A stretch of DNA of 64,000 nt. Source: Ceratobasidium sp. AG-K (lineage: Eukaryota; Basidiomycota; Agaricomycetes; Cantharellales; Ceratobasidiaceae). Positions within the stretch are counted from its first letter, which is position 1, and each line of letters opens with the position of its first letter. The translations under genes and the position numbers were made by a program. The stretch is from the NCBI GenBank assembly GCA_037039685.1, contig JAWNGF010000001.1, positions 7,502,001 through 7,566,000 of the forward strand. Direction: 5' to 3'. Of this stretch, positions 47,433 through 58,777 are shown piece after piece. The notes beneath the pieces are model-generated. The model worked only from the letters and a program-made list of their open reading frames with translations, ran no database searches and had not been told where the DNA came from.

Positions 47433-47794
47433 TCACGGCATACATTTCGTGGGGTTGAACACAGACATTGCTACACTTGTGGGTCGTGTCCCCTGGGGTT
47501 TTATGTAGATGGTAGCCCTCGGACTGGAGCTGAGGGGAGGTGTTGGTGGGTTGTGTAATGGGTCAGAGGGGTTATACACATTCGGCGTTGGCACGCCCAC
47601 AATAGACGTAGCCCTTAGGCGGTCGGGAATTGAGATGTGTGGGTCGTAGTGGCTAAATCCAGCCCATGTTAGCACGCTCGAGCACCAGATCATGGTACTT
47701 ACAGCCTGGGGTCGCCGGCGAACGAAGGTTTCACTGTGGAGTACAGCGTAAGCAGCCAAAGCCAGCCGCACAGTGGCACCTTGCTGAGAATCAT
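47433..47794 (-). CDS. Small secreted protein candidate
   Basis: Two exons, 47703-47794 and 47433-47652, join in frame (103 residues) across a GTAAGT...TTTAG intron. The start has a basic residue and a hydrophobic core (LCGWLWLLTLYST), followed by a likely cleavage before AGDPRL. The mature part is short, Pro/Ser/Thr-rich and has one cysteine near the end. No family recognised. A TATTATAC-type box lies about 10-20 bp upstream of the start, and TTTATAAAC lies further up (about 47877). Confidence 0.45.
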
Positions 47795-50478
47795 AGTGAT
47801 AGAAGCGTATAATATAGTTTCAAAGAGCTAGAGCGATGATAGTAATATTGGGGAAGTTTCCTCGCACCTTTTCTGGTTTATAAACCCGACCCAGCCCCTT
47901 TCCTCTCAGCCGGTGAACATACTAACGGCATGCCCCCTAAGTTACTGAACAAGGAAGTTCTTGGCGAGGGGTCGATACAGGAGGCAAGCTTCGGTTAGGG
48001 AGGCCGGGGATTAGCGGGCGGTGGTCGGGACCGGGGGCTAGGGGCTGAAAAAGAATAGGTGGTCCTCGGATATTTCTAGTCACTAAGTCGGAAGACGTAG
48101 GCTCCCCACAGTTTAGGAGTAGTTGCTGATGAGACTGCTCGCCGTACTTGAATGTCGCGTCAGAATTGAGCTAGTTTTGGTGGGTGCGTCAGCGCGTCTA
48201 AATCCCCCCATGGCCAAACATCGTGCGTCATGTGTCACTTGGTCTGGAATCGGTGACCTCCCACACTACCACTTTCTCGAGTAGCACGAGGTCAACCCTG
48301 ATGCGACGTGTGTCTTTAACTTTATAATAATTTATGGTTGAAGTGAGTTATAGCCAAATCCCTGGACGGAGGGATTGAAACAACTTTAAATCCTGATAAA
48401 GATTGCATGATGGCCGGTTCCGGCAATCATTTTAGCATAACATACCGTATCTTGATTGTGCCACTGCAAAACACCTCAACACTATCCACCCGTTTGATGT
48501 CCTTTATGTCGATATCCTAAAGATAATAACTCTTCGAGGTTTCGTCGATCGATCGCTGTAACGAGCATTTTAAGGTGGCGCGGGTCTCCAATACTGGGAG
48601 TTTCTGGTGCGGGAGATCCAACGGCAAAGCAAGCTTATAAGTATTCTCAGCCAGAAAACCCGTCTTTCGACCAGTTTGTATGTTTTCCGGCAAACGGATA
48701 TAGATTGAAGTTAAGCCTCTCGGTGACCAGTATCGAGAGCTATTGAAAACGATGGTTTGGCTACTTTTGCGTAGGAAAACTCATTACAATAGGTCTCCAA
48801 GTATTTGAACGGACGAGGCCAAGAATACCCGAGCCATATTGTAGGCGCCGGTTGTCCAGAAAGTGACCAAATCCAACCTGCGGGCAACTAGGTAGAGAAG
48901 TATTGCGCCCAGCACACCCATCCGGGGGCTAGTTGCTAGCGGGAAAAATGACGGACAACGGGAGGCAATCCTAAAGAGTCCGGTATGGGTAGTGTGTCAT
49001 AGGTGCTAACAGCTAAATTATAAGAGAGCACGTACGGTACCCAGAATTTGGTGCCACCCATAATACTGCACGGCTCGTAAAGATGAATCCTTTCTTCAGC
49101 CTATATGTTGTCCTTGAGTCGTCCGACTCGCCAATGCTTCCCGCTGTTGAATCGCACCACCCAATTACTTTCGCGAACTCAAGAAGAACTCCCTACACTT
49201 TTGAACCCCTTTATTTCTTTGGTGGCAAGTTCCGGATTTTTCGTTCGATGATCCTCGGTATAGAGTAGTTGGATCGTGCATTCGAAGTCATAAGCAGAGA
49301 AATCGCGCTTTGCTTCGAAATTCGGAGTACTAAGAAAACCGCTCCCCAACCGTATTTCGACGTTTGCGTGACATTCAGAGAGAGTAAGAGTCTGAAAACT
49401 GTTCTCCCGAAATTAGCCTACAAGATGCAGTTAAGAGGTTGTCGAGTATTCTGTGTTGTGGGGCTATCGAGCATCCATCGTTTTCGAAGAGGCGACCAGT
49501 AGAAGTTGTTGAACCATCCATGCTTCGAGAAGGTCGATACAAGCAGTGAGGCAGTTTTGCAAGACTCCCTTGGGATAAATATTAGGTGTACAACGGCTAC
49601 GGACGAACAAGAGCGGAAGGAACTAACGTGTTAAGGGTTTTGCATCATAGGACTTGGGTTCACCATACGCGTGCTGACCGCCCATCCAAATGAACTGATC
49701 GGACTAAATCCAGGTTAAAGGGCCTAAAAGTGCTTTAGCAATAACCTCAAAGCGAGAAAAATCATCCCTCGTGGCTAGAACTCGGACAAGGAGAGAACTC
49801 CGTTCGTCCAATTTTTGGCACTGGGCTCCAACAGCGTCCAGGTTGGAACCCAATAAGATTGCGGCTTTTTCATGTTAAGAATCAGTTCCGTATGTGCAGG
49901 AGAGGAGTGCAGAAACTTTTTCATTCATTGAGAAGACTTTGTTACCCAGACTTGGTTGGCGGACGACAGGTGTCCTATCTCAGCGAAAGAAAGGTGATAA
50001 TCCTGTGTACTCATCAGTTTGAATCCCTCCACATTGAAACAGTTTGTAGGACTCAGATGTAGGTACTGCATGGAGTATCGGGATGCTCCCAGTCAGGTTG
50101 AATATGCTCGAGTTCAGAAAATAATTGACACCGTCACCTTGCTCGTCGAGGTCACTCCCACAACGGAATTGACGCCTCGATTTTGTGATGGATCCAGGCC
50201 CTGCTTATATATCAGCTGATATACACCCCGAATGTGGTATACCGGAAAAAATCACCATAAGATCATTTCGAAGGCAGAAATTGTCTGTGCTACTTTTTGG
50301 CTCCAAGTTCACGACGCATCATGCAAGCCTGGATCCATTAGGGCAATCCAGCTCCCAAGAACCGCGTCAACTTCAGATCCTTCAAAGCTGGTTTCTTTTC
50401 AAATAAATTCTACCGTGCACTTCAGTATATTTACCGGTACAGCGACAAAAGAGCACATGCTCAACCATAAAAATTAGA
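47795..50478. other. Long intergenic stretch, nothing firm
   Basis: About 2.7 kb without a supported gene. Consecutive short open frames at 49083-49502 share a frame but show no motif, splice sites or obvious homology. It may hold eroded sequence. Confidence 0.45.
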
Positions 50479-51889
50479 TCAGCGCTCCCTGGTTTGCTCC
50501 ACCAACCATTCCCAAAGCTTCTCGGCTAGAGTTTCATCGCGGCCCAGAGCACCTGGGTCTCCCGGCCTCGCCCAGGGGACCAAGAACTATCGAACACGGT
50601 TGGTAAGTATTTCTATAATAAAGAGTACGACTATTTAACCAACCTTGCCATTATGGTGAATTCCATCGGGCATTGTTCCAGCCCAGAGCTGCGTCAAGGC
50701 ACCATAACTTGCGTGGTACATTATTAAGCCCTGAGATGTACTGGTTCATCATATCAACCCGCGGTTTAGCAGAAAACTTACCATGAGAAAAGCTACTGGA
50801 CCTGACATATGACGTCGCAGATCAGTCTTCAGATTGCCTGAAAATTTGGTTAGTCACTATCGCGACAGGTGCGGAAGTGTCTGAGTGCGTACCTGGGTTC
50901 AGCGAGATCGAAATGATACCCTGGTCAGCGTATTTCTTGGCCAGGGCGTTGGAGAAGAGAACATTGCCCTGTACCATATGAGTGCAAGCAATTACCAGAG
51001 AAGCGGGGCTTACGAGTTTACTCTGAGCATACAAACCTCGCGTGCCTAGCCTTTTGCATGCCTGAGTACCTGGTTGACCTGGTTGGAGGTCTCCCACACG
51101 ATCCCGTTGGTTGGTGCCCGATACATGGTGATACTTGAAGTGTTGACCACACGGGCATGGCCATCTGACATGATCATTGGGACGTAGCGATTGGGCAGGT
51201 ATGAGACTTACGAGAGAGGGGCGAGTTCTTTGCAGTGTGAATCAACGTGGGCAGAAGTAGAGTGGTGAAAAGATAGTGACCCAGGACGTTGGTGCCAAAC
51301 TGTAGGTCATAGCCGTCCGATGTCTTGCGATCGACAGGGGGATACATTACTCCCCTACAGCATATTCAATACTCGGAGACGCAAAATAGCCGTTATAACT
51401 CACGCATTGTTGAAGAGCACATGCAACTCTTGCTCCTTACTTAAAATGCGAGGCGTTAGTCGATTATCTCAGATCAACCAGAAGACACTACCTCTTGAAT
51501 TCCTCGGCGGCCTTCCGAACCGAGGCGATGTTACCGAGGTCCAACTCGAGGAACGTTGGTGACTTGCCACCCGTCTCCTGCTTGAGCCACTTGATGGCAT
51601 CCTCCGCTTTCGGCCTGCTCCTCGCAGCTAGGTAGACCTTGGCATTCTTATTCAAAAGCGCCTGGGAAACCAAGTTATAATAGGTCATATTCAAGATACA
51701 CGGCACCCGCCTTGATCGTCTCCTTTCCGACACCGGAATTTCCGCTGTCATAGTATCAGACATAAAAGCAGGTTGGAGAATTTGCTCCACTCACCCAGTC
51801 ACAATCATAGTCTGACCGGTCAAATCAGGTATCTGCTCAACGGTGAAGAGGGGTTTGGGGGGAAAGACTTGAGATAGGATATTTCCCAT
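50479..51889 (-). CDS. Short-chain dehydrogenase/reductase (retinol-dehydrogenase-like), one-base frameshift
   Basis: About eight exons. The N-terminus [16 protein letters not shown] leads to the cofactor motif TGGNSGVG, then [17 protein letters not shown] and [13 protein letters not shown] (acidic residue at the end of a strand). These are followed by LFNNAG, VNTSS, the catalytic YxxxK as YAQSK, and [17 protein letters not shown]. The protein ends in an Arg-rich WLVEQTRER. This matches classical SDRs that act on retinoid-like or other carbonyls with NAD(P)H. The true substrate is unknown. Between GIVWET and GLYAQSK the frame shifts at a run of four T on the plus strand (51054-51057). One intron (51662-51710) appears to begin GCGGGT instead of GT. 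Confidence 0.8.
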
Positions 51890-52329
51890 GTTGGTCCTCG
51901 ATTAGCTGGTTAAAGATTATTCCAAGTTTATGTGACGCTCGAACAGGATTTGAGGTGTGGTCTGCTGTTGAAAGTTGGCCTGCTTGCTCAGCGTCATGAT
52001 CGTCATGATCGTCCAGTTGGCCATGCTGGTAATGTAACCAGCGCAACGTAAGCAGGCTGGCGCTTCGCAGCAAAAGCTGAATTGCTTGAGGGTGAAGGGG
52101 GTACAAAATTAAGAGCAAGCCCCTCACGGAAACCTTTGTGGCTCCAGACGAACCATATGAAGGGGAAAAGCATGTGCCTCTGGGATTCACACCGTATATG
52201 CGCACCCAAACTCGGAGCGTAACTCATCCGATTACAACAATGAAATATTCGCACAGCTATTAACAAAAACATACATGAACAGTCAAACGAAGGAACTCCA
52301 GCATTACAACAATAACAATACACATCCAA
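51890..52329. other. Intergenic, nothing recognised
   Basis: Lies between the SDR start and the 3' end of the Cys-rich membrane protein, both on the minus strand. Confidence 0.45.
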
Positions 52330-55300
52330 TCAGAAACGCCTAAACGGATTCTTGTCTCCCATTCTCACATTTGCACTCGATTGGGATGCCTCGCGCTGTT
52401 CATCAGAGAACCAATAACTCCCGCCTACTGCACCGGGCCAGACGGGACTCGAGGGGACAGCGTGAGGAGGTGGGCTCATCATCAATAAATCTGGGTTGGT
52501 TCGGGCCATAAACGGGTTCGCGTTATCCTTGAGAGGTTGGCGTGGTTGGGGTTGAGGCGAAGGTACGAGGGAAGATTGGAGGAAGGGCGCATAGGAGAGC
52601 GGGACTCGTGGTGCGGTGGAAGTAGTACTGCCGGTATGGTTGAACACGACCGACGAGTTGCCCGTGTAGTGCGATGCGACGCTAAGACCGGTGGGCTGAG
52701 AGCCGAGCGGGACCAAGGGAGCTTGCTGAGCCCCGACACTAGTACCAGTAGGCTGCATTGCGACCGAACCCGTCAAGTGTGTCGACACGCTCTCCATGCC
52801 CGTATGATTCGGCAACATCCAGGTTCCAGCTCGGATATCAGACCCAGTTGGGTGCGAAGTGACACCGGTAGGATGAGACGTGACCCCAGTCGTGTGCAAA
52901 GTGATGCCAGTAGCTTGAGGCGTAACCCCTGAGACCCAACTGTCGGGGACACCCCAAACGTATGCGCCGACGCCCCTGTGAAATTCGGCTCCAACTCTCT
53001 CGGTTTCCCGTCCTCTGAATCTCGCTTGACAGCAGGCGACCTCGCTCGCAAGGTCTTTGCAAAATGCGATTCGGGGTTAATCCCACCGCCTAATCCACCT
53101 TCCAGCTCGCCCGAATCCCTCCACCAACTCTGCGTCTGCGCGCCTCCAACTTGGACCGGTCGCTCAAAGACAAAGCTTCTCGCATTGGTGATCGATTCGC
53201 CTCGTTGCGGTCGGAGTGCTTGCCATCGTTCGTCGGGATCTTCGTCGCGGTAGGATGGGGTGCGCCCGCCTAATTTACGGAGACTCATTTCGCGATGGAA
53301 CTTTTTCTTGTTCTGCTTGGTTCCGAGTAGCAACTTGAGTCCTGCAAACCAGCCTTCTTCACGTCGCATGCGCCAAACTCGTCCCCAATCCCACCGGGCG
53401 CGGTCAGTGTCGGGTAACGAATCGGCAAACGCTGCTGTGCGTGCTGCGCGTTGGCTGCGTGCGCGTCGACGCCAGACCAAGAGAGCGAAAAGCGGGAGGA
53501 GGAGAGACGAGGTGCCGATGAGTCCGATGTGTAACGGTGAAAGGGATCCTGTTTGGGTCGGAGCGGAGGAAGAGACGAGAGAAGCGAGGCACAAGCCGAG
53601 GTAGGTTTCTCCACAACCCGAGTCGACACATTGACCCGCTCTCAAGACTTTTCCGACGGGGCAAGAAGTACAACTGCCAGACCCTGCGCCGGAGCAGCTC
53701 CCGCAGCCGGTATCACAGGTCTTGCACGAACCGGCAGCCGAGTCGAAAAACGATTGCGCGCCGCACGACGAGGCGGGTAAGCACCGGCCATCCTGAGACT
53801 TGACAGGTCGGGTGGGAGGACAAGTCAAACACTGGGTGAGAGATGGCCCGGAGCAAGTCGAACAATCCGCATGGCATGCGATACAGGTCGTTCCGGTTGA
53901 GTTGGTCGAGGTACTGGGGGCAAGGATCGTTCCTCCCGGACATGCGCCTACACATTTCCCATCAATCGCTCCTCGTCCACCCGAGCAGGCTGTGCAGAAT
54001 GTTGCCGAGCCGGTGCATTCGGCGCAGGTGCCGTCGCATGGAACGCATGTGAATCCGTCGGTGGGACTAACAAAGGAACCAGCTGGGCAGGTGCTCGCGC
54101 AGCGCTTTGAAGGAGTTAGGACGAATCCAGGGAGACAGGCCGAGCAGGTTATTTGGGATGGAATGGAGATGACGTTGAACGAGGGGGTAGAGCAAGACGT
54201 GCACGTCGAAGGGCAGGCTACAATAATTGTTAACTTTTGAAGTTTGAGGATGTAGATGAATGCTTTACCATCGCATATCCCCTTGGCATTATTCCCAACC
54301 AATTTGGTACCCTGACACACTCCACCCGAATCAACGGGAACACAACGCCCATTAGGACCCATAAATTGTCCAGCCCCACATGCGATACACTGCGTCGAGA
54401 GTGGACCAGTGCAAGTTTTACAGAGTGGTGAACACGCGGAGCACGCTTGTGTCGTCGAGTCGAGGAATTGTCCATCAGCACAGGTGGTACTGGAGCTGCT
54501 CGTCGTAGGAATGCAACGGGTTCGGTCGTTGTTGTCGGACGTGAAACCAGATTGGCAAGTCGTACAGACTCCAGAGGAAGTAGCGCAGGACGAGCAGCCT
54601 TGAGAGCATACTAGGAAATAATATTAGGGAATATGTAAAATAGAGAATATTAGTACATACCTTGACACTCTCCCGCCGCATCTTGGAAAAATCCAGGCGC
54701 GCATACACTACACTTGGTCGAGCTTCCATCCGAAGGGTTGGTCCAACCAGGATTACACGTGCAACTTCCGTCGCTTGCACACGTTCCTCGTTCGCATCCA
54801 CACGTCGCACTCGGGGTCTTGCTCGTCGCTCCGAAACACTTCCCGGATCCCGTCATGCCGTCATCGCAGCAGCTCGGGTCTTGACATTGCTGACACGACG
54901 GGCCAAAGAAACCCGGAGCGCATTGTTCACATTGGGGCCCAGAAAATCCGGGTGCACATGCGCAGGTACCACTGGTTGTGCATGCTCCACCCGAAGCGCA
55001 GGCTGGGGGACAGGACGTGGATTGGACAGAGGAAAAGGCATAGTCGGGGGGCAAGGAAGGCAGCTGGGCAGTATCGGGCGTGGATTCAAATAGAACCAGC
55101 GAGGACGAGGAAGATGCAGAGCGGAAAGTTACGGCCGTGCTGGGGGGAATTGCCAACGAAGCAGGCAGGCGGGGAGAGGACAAATTGGAGGCGAGATCGA
55201 CAAAGGTAGATTCACCGCCATAATTTGTAGATCCGAAAGCGAGTGCACCAGAGCCGAGAGAGACGGTGTAGGGAAAAGACAGAGTGTTGAGAGCACTAAT

Positions 55301-55594
55301 TCCCACAGGAGTCGAGGGAGAACCAGACGATACAAGTTTGGCGGCAGGCGAAGTGGAAGAGTATGTTCCTGGTAAAAGAATGACAGAGGAGAACGATGCT
55401 CCCACTGCACGAGTCAGCCACGACTTTGACAGTTATTGGTTTACTCACGGGTGGTGTTGAAGTCGCCAGAAAGACATTGGGAAGGAGAACACAACTCCGC
55501 CGCTGCAAACTAGTTAATACTTGGTAGACACCCATAGGGTTGACTCACAAACTAAGCGTGCCAGCACGACAAGACAGGTAAGGACCGAGATCAT
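52330..55594 (-). CDS. Large Cys-rich (EGF/furin-like repeat) single-pass membrane protein with NPF-bearing tail
   Basis: The start ATG at 55594 opens a signal peptide (ISVLTCLVVLARLV). The ectodomain has a beta-rich Ser/Thr region, EGF-like units (ACASGGACTTSGTCACAPGF) and many furin/TNFR-type CxxC repeats (CPAGSFVSPTDGFTCVPC). A single membrane span (HIGLIGTSSLLLPLFALLVW, about 53470-53535) is followed by RRRARSQR, so the C-terminus is cytoplasmic. The tail holds about ten heptads of the form VxxHxTG/LxxQxTG, an NPFMAR motif and a terminal NPFRRF. Between the membrane-proximal tail and the heptads one base is missing near 52937 (a run of four C on the plus strand), shifting the frame. Function unknown. 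The tail suggests endocytic sorting through EH-domain proteins. Confidence 0.75.
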
Positions 55595-56176
55595 GGCAGA
55601 AACTAGTTCGCCTCTGCTCGCTCCTCGTCCTTACATACCTTGTCGACGTCGCTTCCATTGTTCTAGCGTACAATGGATCAGGGTCCACAACAAACATGGT
55701 CTAATTGGCAGCTGCTTAGTCATGCTCTTGGCTGACAGGTTCCCACGATGACAAGCGGACATTTCTCCGCAACCGCCGGAAGCCCTCACTCGAACACGAC
55801 GATCACCCCTAGTTTCACGGGCCGCTTACTCACTCGCGCTCCCAACTGTGCATTGTTCTACATCACCCCATCATGACTTGCCAGCAAATCAGCGGTGATA
55901 TTTCTGTTTCGAACCATCGTCAAGTCTACTTTGGGTCTGTACATGATTTACCGCTGGTCAGTTGATCATATCTCTATATTACCTGCCAAAGATACGACGT
56001 CTCTGTCTTGATTCAAGTTGTAAATGAGGTCTCCAGCTGTAGCGGCCCGGCGACCCTCTGCCTCGGCCCGTTTATCTTGCTTGCTTTGAACGCCAAATAT
56101 CTTGCAGAAACCAAAGATAAATGTCACATAAATACCACGCTCGCACCAGTCTAAACAGCCATCTCCTCGCCTCACC
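55595..56176. other. Divergent intergenic region
   Basis: Separates the minus-strand membrane-protein gene from the plus-strand pectate lyase. A CATAAATA box near 56126-56134 is about 45 bp before the lyase start and is a possible TATA element. Confidence 0.45.
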
Positions 56177-57399
56177 ATGAAGTTCGCCTCTGCCCTTCCT
56201 CTCATTGCTGGCCTTGGTATCGTCTCTGCCAACCCCCTAATTCAAAAACGGGCGGCTGTGAGCGACCAAGCTACCATCGGTTATGCCACACTCAGTGGAG
56301 GGTGTGCACCACTCTCCTTCATTTCTTCTCAGAAAATAATTGATGTCCGGATTATAGAACCACCGGAGGAGGGAGTGCCACTCCAATAACTGTTACGACT
56401 TTGGCGGGACTCAAGACTGCTGTCAGTAGCAACACCGCCAAGGTCGTCATCCTTTCTGGGTCGATCACAGGAAATGAAGTCGTTAACATCGGATCAAATA
56501 CATCTTTGTTGGGTAAAACAGGCTCCAGTAGTTCGTCGACTTTTTCATCGCGATTCCGATATAGCTGAGGTCCAACAGCACTGACCGGGGTTGGGCTCCG
56601 CATACTCGAGAAATCAAATGTCATTGTTCGCAACCTGAAGGTGAGTAGTTCGATAATGCCAAATATTGGGACTAAATTAACCCTTCGATTCAGATCCATC
56701 AAGGTCCTCGCCGAAGCAGGAGGCCACATTGGAATCCAAGCCTCCAATCGGGTCTGGATCGACTCGGTTGAGATCTCGTCCGACCGAGACCACGACAAGG
56801 ACTATTACGATGGTCTACTCGACATTACTCATGGCGTCTATGCGACCTCGATCACCAACTCGTACCTGCACGACCACTGGAAAGGATCACTCGTCGGGCA
56901 CTCGGACAGCAATGAGCCTGAGGATGTGGGGCTCCAAGTTACTTTTGCGTTCAACAAGTGGCAGAATCTCAACTCTCGCACGCCCTCGTTCCGATTCGGG
57001 CGCGGTCACATCTTCAATAATTAGTGAGTATTCATCAGAGTCTACGGTTCTGTTGCTGATAAACATATTGCGTAGCTTCGTGGGCATTAATGACGGGATC
57101 AACTCCCGGGTGGGCGCTGTGCTCATCGTACAGAACAACGTTTTCGAAAGTGTCAGCAGGCCCATGTATACAACTGATGGCGGGATTATATACGCCAGTG
57201 GTAACGATTGTGGAGGTTCCTGTGGTATCGACCCCCCAAGTTAGCATTTCCATCTTGATTCAAGTCGCGACTTGTTCTGACTTGAAACTTTCTAGTCATC
57301 GTTATTCCCTCGCCTGGGTATCCGTACACCCTGAGGGCTACTTCCACTGTCAAGGCATTCGTCAATGCCGCTGCTGGAGCTAAATTGAGTTGGTCTTGA
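56177..57399 (+). CDS. Secreted pectate lyase, polysaccharide lyase family 1 (copy A)
   Basis: A signal peptide (MKFASALPLIAGLGIVSA) is followed by a pro-segment ending in KR, a likely Kex2 site. The PL1 core follows: GYATLSGG, VTTLAGLKTAV, LSGSITGNE, GVGLRIL--SNVIVRNLK, the calcium-site region YYDGLLDITHG, NSYLHDHWKGSLVGHSD, the catalytic-arginine region RTPSFRFGRGH, and VGINDGINSRVGAVL. It ends GYPYTLRATSTVKAFVNAA and WS. The enzyme cleaves polygalacturonate by beta-elimination outside the cell. About seven exons. Just after the intron ending at 56693 the sequence has one base too many compared with copy B (CC at 56696-56697), shifting the frame in IxKVLA. Confidence 0.82.
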
Positions 57400-58777
57400 G
57401 GTTCTATTCAGCGTTCGGCGTTTTTGTAGGATGTATGCTCAGCTGGGATAACCAAATACGACACAATTTTGACATTTTGGGGTCCGATTCAGTGCTTCTG
57501 TTGATTGTGCCGAGTTTCATACTGTAAGGTGCGGGTCTTCGTCCCGTCTAGACTTGTGATATTGTTTTATATGCGTATACCATTGAAAAGACAGCTTGTG
57601 GATAGGAAGTTTCAATTTTTTAATTCAGGAACCCTGTTTCGAGGGCAGTGTTCTATCAAAATTGTAAACTGAGCTCGACAATCTAGGCTTTAGCTCCAAA
57701 ATTATTGAACACCAGGTGGTGACTTGAGTCAAATGTTGCCAGGGTTAGAATTGTATTCAACGCCATTATCGAACTCGTGGTCGCTGCGTTGCAGAATTAG
57801 CAAAACCAATCGTTTCTGTAATTATATGCGCAATATTATGGATACGAGAATATGTGAACCTCAGATTGGGTGAATCAGGTACCACCACCTAGTGAAAAAA
57901 ACGACATTTCAATGTCATTCGCTTCCTTGGCTTGCCTATTGACATCATTTCCGTATTTTGCTCCTCAGAGACATCTCGGTCACCACCTCTCTCCTACGAG
58001 TCATTTGAACGAAATACTCTCCTGAGGTTATTCGATACACATATTCTTGTCTCACCCCAACTCCACATCGTGGTGAGACCAGAATTTGCTCCTACCCATG
58101 AGCTTAGCTGACAAGTGATGGGACTGGCCGCCTTATAAGTACCCAGAGACAGGCAATGAAGCTTCGTACATGTAGCAGTGTATCTTTTCTCGCTTGAGGT
58201 CGTTCTCTCCACCATTCACTTTGGCGTGTCAGCCACCCTTCCCCGTATCATCGATCGCGATCTGCGGATTCCCTAGCATCACTGCGCCCCTAATTCTTGA
58301 TCTACCCTGTTTACCCCACCATTAATCGTATTCCCAATTGCTTAATCCTCCGTTCCAAACACTAACATTTGAGCAAGGAGAGAGGCCGTAGAGGTTGATA
58401 ACACCACCAAGGCTAATCTTATGTGTGTTCATTCATTCCCGAATATGACACAGGTCCGAGTGCAAGGATTCGGTACATCAGCCAGCCCGACCAAGCCTCG
58501 GGCTAGTACTGCGCCTTGCTTCTCGCGACTGAGCGCGCAACGCTGCTCATCCGTTTTCGGATGATCGCATCATTGAATCCCATAGACTCTTGTGACCTGA
58601 TTAAAAAGAGAGATATCTCATTCACAGCCACAACTGAATCAGGTTCGGTGTGCCTGTCACATATCACGCGCAGGAAGAACGTGAACCATGACTAGGATGA
58701 CCGCAGCACCGAGCTCCCATGGCCACTACTATAAAATCGCATGATCTATAATTCTGATCTTTGCTGCCCCTGTCATC
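57400..58777. other. Intergenic, nothing recognised apart from the P450 promoter
   Basis: No supported gene. It ends with the TATA box of the next P450. Confidence 0.45.
58730..58737 (+). promoter_or_regulatory. TATA box of P450 at 58778
   Basis: TATAAAAT lies 48 bp upstream of the ATG. Confidence 0.5.

Noticed and set aside
49083..49502. Two consecutive short frames in the same phase
   Set aside because: The stop between them, the lack of introns and the absence of recognisable sequence make chance most likely.
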